Source of the DNA: Hyalella azteca
Lineage: Eukaryota > Arthropoda > Malacostraca > Amphipoda > Hyalellidae
Length of the DNA: 64,000 bases
Reading direction: 5' to 3'
Assembly (NCBI RefSeq): GCF_000764305.2
Contig: NW_025930752.1
Span: 310,001 to 374,000, forward strand
Part shown: piece by piece, positions 57,396 through 64,000 of the stretch
How positions within the stretch are numbered: the stretch's first letter is position 1
Layout of the letters: each line of letters opens with the position of its first letter
Made by a program: the position numbers and the translations under genes
Notes under the pieces: model-generated
Database searches by the model: none
What the model was told of the DNA's origin: nothing
The model's input: the letters and a program-made list of their open reading frames with translations, nothing else

Positions 57396-58899
57396 TAACG
57401 TAGGAAAAGTAGAGCAAATATTAATCTACTTGTCGAACATTTCTATTTCGGAAATTTCGAACTCTAACCATTTGTGGCCAAGGGCATTTCACTTCCTGAT
57501 GATCCATTTTTTTTCCCCAAAAACTAAAACGACATGTAAACAATTCTCAATGTCTAAAGTTCGAAATTTAGTTCATAACAGGTCCACAAGAAAGGCAAAA
57601 ATTTGGAAAACTAAAAAAGAAGCTTGATTGTTTCCAAGTCATTCTGAATTCACCACAGCAACTTTAATCTAACTGAGCCGTTTCTTTGGGCTAAGAGGAC
57701 GACGAGGAGATCGAAGCATCTCTTCATGGTGTTAACTGGTAAATTTCATTATACTAAATAGATTTACTGCACACTTCAAATCCCTTTCTGATCCCACAAC
57801 AATCATCCGTGTCATTGCTCTGATCTGCTGAATTGTATAAAAAAATTCGAACGAAATTCTTCAGAAGGTGTTGCCACGCCAGCATGTTTTGAATTCTTGT
57901 ATCACTTGCCACAAGCGAACTTTAGATATATTCGTATTAAATTCTTCTTCAGGTAGCTCGCGTCCCATTCTATTTTTATGACGTGAATGGCAAGGAACAT
58001 TTACAATTGCACGCGTGGATTGCTATGAACAATAGAAGGCTTCCATGCGCTGTGTCTCACATTCATATATCTCGGCGCGCACGATGCTGTCTTTCAAGAC
58101 AATTGATGGCAACTGGGCATTTGTGCGCGATAAATTCACGAGAATCGCCCATTAACGGTCTGTTCGAGACCATAAGGCGACGCTGAAGCTGTCCACCTGC
58201 CTGTGTCGTGACCCATTCTCTCTATTTTCAAACCACGGTCAGATTTTCGGTGGCCGGATATTTTAAGATGATCGCTCGCAAAAATGTCGGTCACGATTAA
58301 CGGCGTAGCCGACTTGTCACCCAAAACCCTAGAATTAGAGTCTTTATCACCGACTTCATTTTGAGGCTCACGGTACAAACGAATCCATGAGTAAACCGCC
58401 AGGTGCACGACCTCTATACTGCAGCGCACTACAGTGAATACTTGATATTTCATACGATTTAATAATACAAGAATATTCTTCAATGAAAACAATAAACCTG
58501 TTTATAAATTGTTTTTATTGAGAGCCAAACTCAATCACTCAATGCTAGTCGTTGTTCTGGCAGTTTGCGATAGCATTTTTTTGTAGCATATAATTCATTT
58601 CATACTAACTTTTTCATGCTCAGCTCATGGTCCTCAAACGAATTACGAATTACTTATCCCGCGGTTATTTTTGGTCATATCAATGGTAAGGGGAAATAAA
58701 TTTTACCATGTAAAATTTCAACTAAAAATATAAGCAGTGTGATGACGGCAAATCTTTAGAATGATTTCAACAGCTTTTCGTGTTTGGTACTCTTGGTTGA
58801 TATCTGAGAAGTCGTCCGACGAACACCTCGATCGGTTTGCTCGTTTGTGAAACTCCGAATGGTCAGATCAGCTATGAGAGCTCTGAAATTGCCATATAT
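57396..58899. other. Intergenic, mixed composition, no gene recognised
   Basis: 58000-58440 is less AT-rich and carries frames of 67 codons (plus) and 118 codons (minus, 58136-58492) that overlap. The minus frame is non-repetitive, but I recognise nothing in it. Confidence 0.35.
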
Positions 58900-59067
58900 A
58901 AAAAAATATAACTCAGTACTCACTGCAGTGAGTGACAGAGAGCGCATTTTCTCGTCGACGAAAACGTGAAGTCATGGACAGACGGACGGACAGACGGACA
59001 GACAGACAGACGGACATGACGAGCACAATAGTGCAATTTTTCCATAAATGAGAAAATGCGCTAAAAA
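58900..59067 (+). mobile_element. (GTCY)n-bearing dispersed element, copy 3
   Basis: ATAACTCAGTACTCACTGCA and GTGAGTGACAGAGAGCGCAT are followed by TTTCTCGTCGACGAAAACG, a (GACRGACR) tract (58978-59017), CAATAGTGCAATTTTTCCAT, and AAATGAGAAAATGCGCTAAA. It contains the 16-bp palindrome ACTCACTGCAGTGAGT and perfect 12-bp subterminal inverted repeats. An A-run precedes it. No clear target duplication. A 63-codon minus frame starts inside and is not a gene. Confidence 0.75.
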
Positions 59068-60106
59068 TGAGCCGTGCTTCGTACGGATTACTGTCCGTTA
59101 GTTACTCATTCCCGTCATTTAATGGTATTTGTGCAGCATATTAGTGACTAAAACGTAGAAGAACGGAATGTAAACAATATAAAGATTTGCGTTGACTGCC
59201 GGAGCTTCATGGAATATGGCATATCTTCATGGAATAAAGCAAATGAAAATTAAAGCCACACTGATGAGACGCGTTCGTCTCATCCAGGTAAGCTAGCAGT
59301 CCGTAATCAGAATATTATGATTACTTTCAAACACGTTTTGCTCCAATTTTTATTCTTTCAATTATAATTCCGATTGAGAATTTTTTATCGCCGATAATAA
59401 AGAGGGTTTTTAATCGAGAGTTTTAAGAGAGTTTTAATAAAGAGACTTTCAATCACCGGCTTCACGAATAAAATTGAGAACGAAATATGCATTTTATTGA
59501 TTTGAATCTGAAGCAAATGAGAACCTAGCTGTTAATCTATAAAATATGCTCATCAGCTCTAAGAACTAGTAAAAATGTTAACTTATATTTAAAAGTGAAA
59601 TATTACAGTCCAAATATTATTAATTAAAGTATAATATTGCTTTGTCAATTCACCTCATTGTTTTTCCTCAAAATGCTCGTTGTAGAATCATACCCAAAAT
59701 ATCTTATTGGTGGAATTGTCTTGCATTAAATAAAAACAATGTTCTCATTCTCTCAATAGCACTGGACAACGAAGAAAATTGTTCTGAGATCATTTTGTTT
59801 GGTTGGAAAGCATTTTTGCATCTGTTTTCTAAGCTTTTTTTTCTAGCTCGTCTAGTTATTGAAATATTCGCATTTATGAGTAAAAGGTATATAATGATTA
59901 TTTATAGTATGATAATTATAATTATAAGTATTTATATGTTTTTAATGTATTTATATGTATTTAATCGAAGCCCCCCCTATATTAATATATATTACTTACA
60001 ATTAAATTTCTGTTGTGTGTGAGGCCATATTAGGATCTAATGCACTAATAATCATAATGCAAATAAAATGATTATATTTTTAAATATGTAATACACAAAT
60101 AAACAT
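59068..60106. other. AT-rich intergenic DNA with one long AT-rich frame
   Basis: A 126-codon plus-strand frame (59642-60022) is open in very AT-rich DNA. Its second half is Ile/Tyr/Met/Phe-rich (RYIMIIYSMIIIIISIYMFL), which could look like a membrane helix but is what AT-rich codons give. No homolog recognised. Short duplicated GAGAGTTTTAA motifs near 59416-59436. Confidence 0.3.
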
Positions 60107-60253
60107 AAAAAACATAACTCAGTACTCACTGCAGTGAGTGACAGAGAGCGCATTTTCTCGCCGACGAAAACGTTAAGTCGCGGACAGACAGACAGACGGA
60201 CATGGCGAGCAAAATAGTGCATTTTTTCCATAAATGAGAAAATGCGCTAAAAA
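60107..60253 (+). mobile_element. (GTCY)n-bearing dispersed element, copy 4
   Basis: Same block order as copies 2 and 3: ATAACTCAGTACTCACTGCA, GAGAGCGCATTTTCTCGCCG, a short (GACAGACR) tract, AAAATAGTGCATTTTTTCCA, GAGAAAATGCGCTAAAAA. It has the shortest microsatellite of the four copies. An A-run precedes it, as in copies 2 and 3. It lies 1.2 kb from copy 3. Confidence 0.75.
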
Positions 60254-60835
60254 TGATAGTTCAAAGAACAATCATGTGAAGTTTGGAAGAAGAAGAACAG
60301 TCAAGGTCAAGGTTAAATTAGAAGAAGAACAGTCATTTTTATTAAATGTGCAAATAAAATATGCTATACCAATCGCTCAAGAGTACTCATCTTGCCTCAA
60401 ATTAGCTGCATCACAAGAGTTTCTGTAGCTTGCTGTGCCGTATGTATGAGCAGCTTTTAGAAATAGCTACTTATTTTAAATATTTCAATTAAAATTTTTG
60501 AAAAAATGGACGTGCTAGAAAAACAACAAAGCCAGTTTTAAAACCAGCAGCAAAGATGCCTTCCAATCCCTAAAAAATGATCTCAGAACAATTCATCCTA
60601 TTTTCGTTTAACTGTGTGGTAAAATACGACTATTATACCTACGCATGTACCTGAAATTGGGACTTATTTTCTAGCACTTTAATCACAAAGATTTGGGGAA
60701 ATACAAGTTCATATATTCCTCTTAATTGCCAGTAGAAAATTTTTAAGCAAACGTGACTGAATCATGGATTTCTTAGAGACACTTCGAAGAAATAAATATT
60801 TAACACGCGCTTGGCACCCTAGATGTTGAATGACG
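60254..60835. other. AT-rich intergenic DNA
   Basis: A short purine-rich duplication, AGAAGAAGAACAGTCA, occurs near 60286 and 60322. Nothing else recognised. Confidence 0.4.
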
Positions 60836-61065
60836 TATGCAGTGGGTGCAAAAAGTATCCGACACAAAGGAAAAACTTCATTTAAACAACAAAATAACAT
60901 AAACAAACAATATTCTAATGTAAACTTACGTGGAATATATAAATAAAATATCAGAGCTACAATATCATTAAATTTTGACTTGATAATTGCAATTTTGTTA
61001 AAATTTAGGTTCAAAAAATATGAAGTTTTTCCATTGTGTAGGATACTTTTTGAACCCAATGTATA
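60836..61065. mobile_element. Tc1/mariner-like MITE, 226 bp, with TA target duplication
   Basis: The ends form inverted repeats of at least 42 bp with 4 mismatches. The left end reads CAGTGGGTGCAAAAAGTATC (60840 on) and the right end, read on the minus strand, CATTGGGTTCAAAAAGTATC (61061 back). Both continue to GGAAAAACTTCAT. TA dinucleotides flank the element at 60836-60837 and 61064-61065. CAGTGG...AAAAAGTAT ends and TA duplication are typical of the Tc1/mariner superfamily (established knowledge). The ~140-bp interior has no transposase, so it is non-autonomous. A 150-codon minus-strand frame runs straight through the element, so that frame is accidental. Confidence 0.88.
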
Positions 61066-61942
61066 TATGCAACTCACATATATCAAGAAGAATGCACATA
61101 CATCAGCCTTAGAATCTTGAATAGCACTTGGAAAAAGGATTTGAAGTTTTCGAACATCCATGCTTTGAAACTTAATTTGTTTCCGATCTTTGGCCTAATA
61201 ATTCTTCTATGGCAATTTCCGGCAAAAAATAATATTTCAGGGCTCTTCGGTCGCGGATTCGTAAACTCATTCTTCACGAATTTACGTCTCATTAGTGAAT
61301 TTTACTCAGAAAATAAAAATTCTTATTATTGGAATGCCTTCGGTGAGCACTGCAGAGATTTTACCGAACTTTAATGAATGAAAATCTTGAATGATTTTCT
61401 TTCTCTCAGCGAAGGTTCGATGTATTTATTTTTCAAAATAAAATACTTTGATTATTTTAGGATCAAACGACCAGGATGTCGGGATATTTCATTTTGAGTT
61501 TCTTTTGAGCAGCTTTGTATTAAAAATTCTGCTAGTCGCATAATTTAATTTAGTTTTGATCAGATAACCGTACTTACAAAATAGTATTTTAGGTTAGTAG
61601 AAACGGTTTGTCGAGATTAGTATATTGTTTCCCTTCATTTACTAGAATTTGTCGAACTATAGAAAGTTGTCTAGCCTTAGAAATTCACTTCATTTCTACC
61701 TGTGTAAATTAGTTTTTGAAATAGTTATGATTATTTATTAAGAACATTATATTATCTCTCGTAATTGACTATTTATTTCACATGTTATTTCATTTAAATT
61801 TCGTAAGCTTTTTCCGGTTAATTGCTGTCATACGGATTTTTCCTTGTTTGTTCTCAAGGAACCATAGGTGAAGGATCATTCAATAAATATTCCGTTACGG
61901 TGCCGCGTCGGAAAATGCAAGTAATAAAGGACTAGACTAGAT
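61066..61942. other. AT-rich intergenic DNA
   Basis: Two opposite overlapping frames near 61083-61374 have no recognisable features. Nothing else noted. Confidence 0.4.
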
Positions 61943-62213
61943 GAAAATATTTTACAATGTGTTTAAATAGGAAAAAATTCTACAAAACTTTTTTAAATAA
62001 CAAAGCCTATTGCAAGGCTATTCAATAGAAAAGTCTTACTAGGCTATTTAATGGAAAAAAAGTCCTCTCAGAAGGTTGTTTGATATATTGAAGTCTCTCA
62101 CTGGGTGGTTTAATGAAATAAAATCTCCTAAAATGTGTTTTAAATATGAGAGTGTATTATAAAAAGTGGCTTAATAAAACAAAGTCATTTGCAAAGTCGC
62201 CTAAGTCATTCAA
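61943..62213 (+). repeat. Decayed ~30-bp tandem array, about 9 copies
   Basis: Blocks of 27-33 bp follow a loose pattern AAAGTCTYTTRYAAGGCTRT then TTAATARAA. Examples are AAAGCCTATTGCAAGGCTAT, AAGTCTTACTAGGCTATTTA and AAGTCTCTCACTGGGTGGTT. Divergence is high, marking an old array. Confidence 0.7.
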
Positions 62214-64000
62214 AAGTTTGGCTAATCATATCCACAAGAAATCACTGATTGAAATACTTCTGCTTAATTTCATTTCTTACAGGCCAGACGACTAATAGGA
62301 ACAACCTGGAAACAAAGTTCGTTTGTTTAAATAATGCACTGCTCAGGTCCATAATTTAGAGGCTGTTAGTCTTCCACATTCCAAATTATTTAGCCGACAA
62401 CAGAAACATCCGCATAGGCAAGCACACAAACAACAGCGCCAAGGAAGCACGGGTCTCATTAAATCCCAAGTTAAAAAATTACGCACATGAATAGAAAGAT
62501 CTATGAGCGGAAAAAATAGCAACCTGAAAATTCTTTCTAGGCTTCAGGCCGCTGACTTCATTAGGCTTTATTTCGCTGCTGGGGGCGGGCGGCATCTGGA
62601 ACTGATGTATTATATTGCGAGCCAATATGGTGCTGATACGATAAATACATTCGCAAGGTAAATAAATTTTAAAACTTGTAGCAGAAATGATTATAAATTT
62701 ATCAATTGATTAGAAAAATTATTAAAACATCTCAACTTTATACGTAATAAAAAAAATGCTGAAATTTGAGCGTTAAAACAACTGAAACATTTCAGTTACA
62801 TATATTACAATATTTTTCCTGTAAACTCATTTGATTTAAAAAACCAATTTTTCATGCATTCAGGTAATAAATTGTATGGTAAATTTGAATTATAAGCTCA
62901 ATTAGACTACTAATAACTTTCTTAAAATAACGGTGAATGCTTAAATATTTAATCAAGAAGAGGCTATTTAACATCATTTTACATTTAACATATTTATTTA
63001 ACCTTTAACATTTATCAAGAAGAGGATATATTTTTTTAACTATTTGTAAGAAGAGAATCTAAGGGCTATCATTTACGTATTTTTTTTAGAAATTTCAATT
63101 TTCAAACCAATGGCACCTTGTGTCTCGTGAGAAGAATACAAAATAATCTGTTGGCTTGTTCTCACCTAAGAAGGAAACACAAATCCCTTAATTACTCATG
63201 TCATCATGAGAAAAAACAATGGAAAGCTACCTGGGTAACCAACGTACACCCCGCCACATCATTTCCAAAATGAGGACGCGAGGTTTCCGAATGATGAACT
63301 TCTGTAGGATTTTGGCCTACATCCTTGTCTGGAAGGAAGGCATCAGGGGTAATTTGCTGGATGCCCATTGTATTTGTCCCTTGCCTGGCTGATGAATGGA
63401 GGCGCACTGGCCATTTCTGACCACAAACTCCTGCTTTTGTGGTAAAAATATGAAATTGTCTTGTAGATGTGACATAAAGTTTAAAAAATTGATGCTAAGT
63501 TGAATGGACTGAAAGTTAGGGCGATTCTCTATTTACCGTAAAATAATTTTTTCGACAAGTGTAGTAAAAGTTTATAGCTCAGAAAATGAACAGAATCGAT
63601 GAAATATTCATATAACCGACAGATTTGCATTGTGAAATTAAAACCTGCTAGTGATCAGGAATCAGCGAAACTATGCTACTGAGAGGAAATTTGAAAATTT
63701 TTGATGAATTTAAAACCTACTGCTAAATTTAATTCTTCCTTTATTAATGCGTGATTTTGGAACTTTGACCTATGAATTTTTATGAGATATCACTTTAATT
63801 TAAACCGTGAACCAATTTTTACATTTTTGTTTCAGCTAATTTTCTCCTGAAATTAATTGTGCTTTAAATTTAAGCCCCTAATTATTTGAGCTAATTCGAT
63901 AATTAAGGCCCGAGTAGGCAGCTTATGAAATTCCTCCATGAAGTTCATATTAATCAAGGCTCTCGTGAAGCTTCAATGCGCGTTCTTCAAATTCTTTGGA
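62214..64000. other. Intergenic to window end
   Basis: 62940-63060 has degenerate ATCAAGAAGAGG and TTTAACAT repeats. 63200-63420 is less AT-rich, with a 67-codon minus-strand frame (63204-63407) lacking a recognisable domain. The other phases there are also partly open, so it could be a degraded coding or element fragment. The remainder is AT-rich. Confidence 0.35.

Noticed and set aside
59642..60022. 126-codon plus-strand frame as a membrane protein
   Set aside because: The Ile/Tyr/Phe-rich part is what AT-rich DNA encodes by default. One frame of this length is expected by chance in 64 kb.
60709..61161. 150-codon minus-strand frame as a gene
   Set aside because: It reads straight through both inverted ends of the Tc1-like MITE, so it is accidental.
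63204..63420. Conserved exon or element fragment on the minus strand
   Set aside because: Composition is coding-like, but several phases are open and none gives a recognisable protein, so there is too little to call.

Overview
This window looks like nuclear, non-coding DNA of a eukaryote, most probably an arthropod. The basis is an AT-rich background, no operon-like packing of genes, no open frame with a recognisable domain, many minisatellites, and transposon remnants of animal type: a solo LTR, a Tc1/mariner-like MITE, and a dispersed element with a (GTCY)n core. The species cannot be named from the sequence. I could not assign any protein-coding gene, tRNA or rRNA. A few stretches with coding-like composition are listed as low-confidence candidate exons.

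Layout. 1-13 kb is mostly featureless AT-rich DNA. It holds one 38-bp self-complementary minisatellite (2.0-2.45 kb), a solo LTR with a 4-bp target duplication (7.24-7.76 kb), a possible LINE tail (8.7 kb), one copy each of two dispersed repeat families, and a large local duplication (11.1-11.5 kb). 13-27 kb has a CpG-rich block followed by a 35-bp array (14.1-14.6 kb), several palindromes, the first copy of the (GTCY)n element (23.4-23.7 kb), a GC3-rich candidate exon (24.8-24.95 kb), and a roughly 105-bp array (25.6-26.4 kb). 27-51 kb is the minisatellite-dense core. Arrays with units of about 13, 20, 23, 25/50, 28, 30, 31, 32, 49-53 and 62 bp follow one another every 1-3 kb. 51-64 kb is quieter, with two more (GTCY)n element copies (58.9 and 60.1 kb), a 226-bp Tc1-like MITE (60.84-61.06 kb) and a decayed ~30-bp array (61.9-62.2 kb).

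The clearest single observation is technical. Positions 32816-32853 are a perfect inverted pair of the 19-bp Tn5 mosaic end, which is the Nextera mate-pair junction adapter. It sits inside a tandem array, so this assembly contains uncut library adapter, and the array around it is not reliably assembled.

Most long open frames here lie inside tandem arrays and arise from periodicity. They should not be annotated as proteins. No set of genes working together can be described. The biological interest lies in the repeat landscape: element-borne microsatellites, one 13-bp unit amplified at two loci, a higher-order 201-bp repeat, and arrays bounded by direct repeats.
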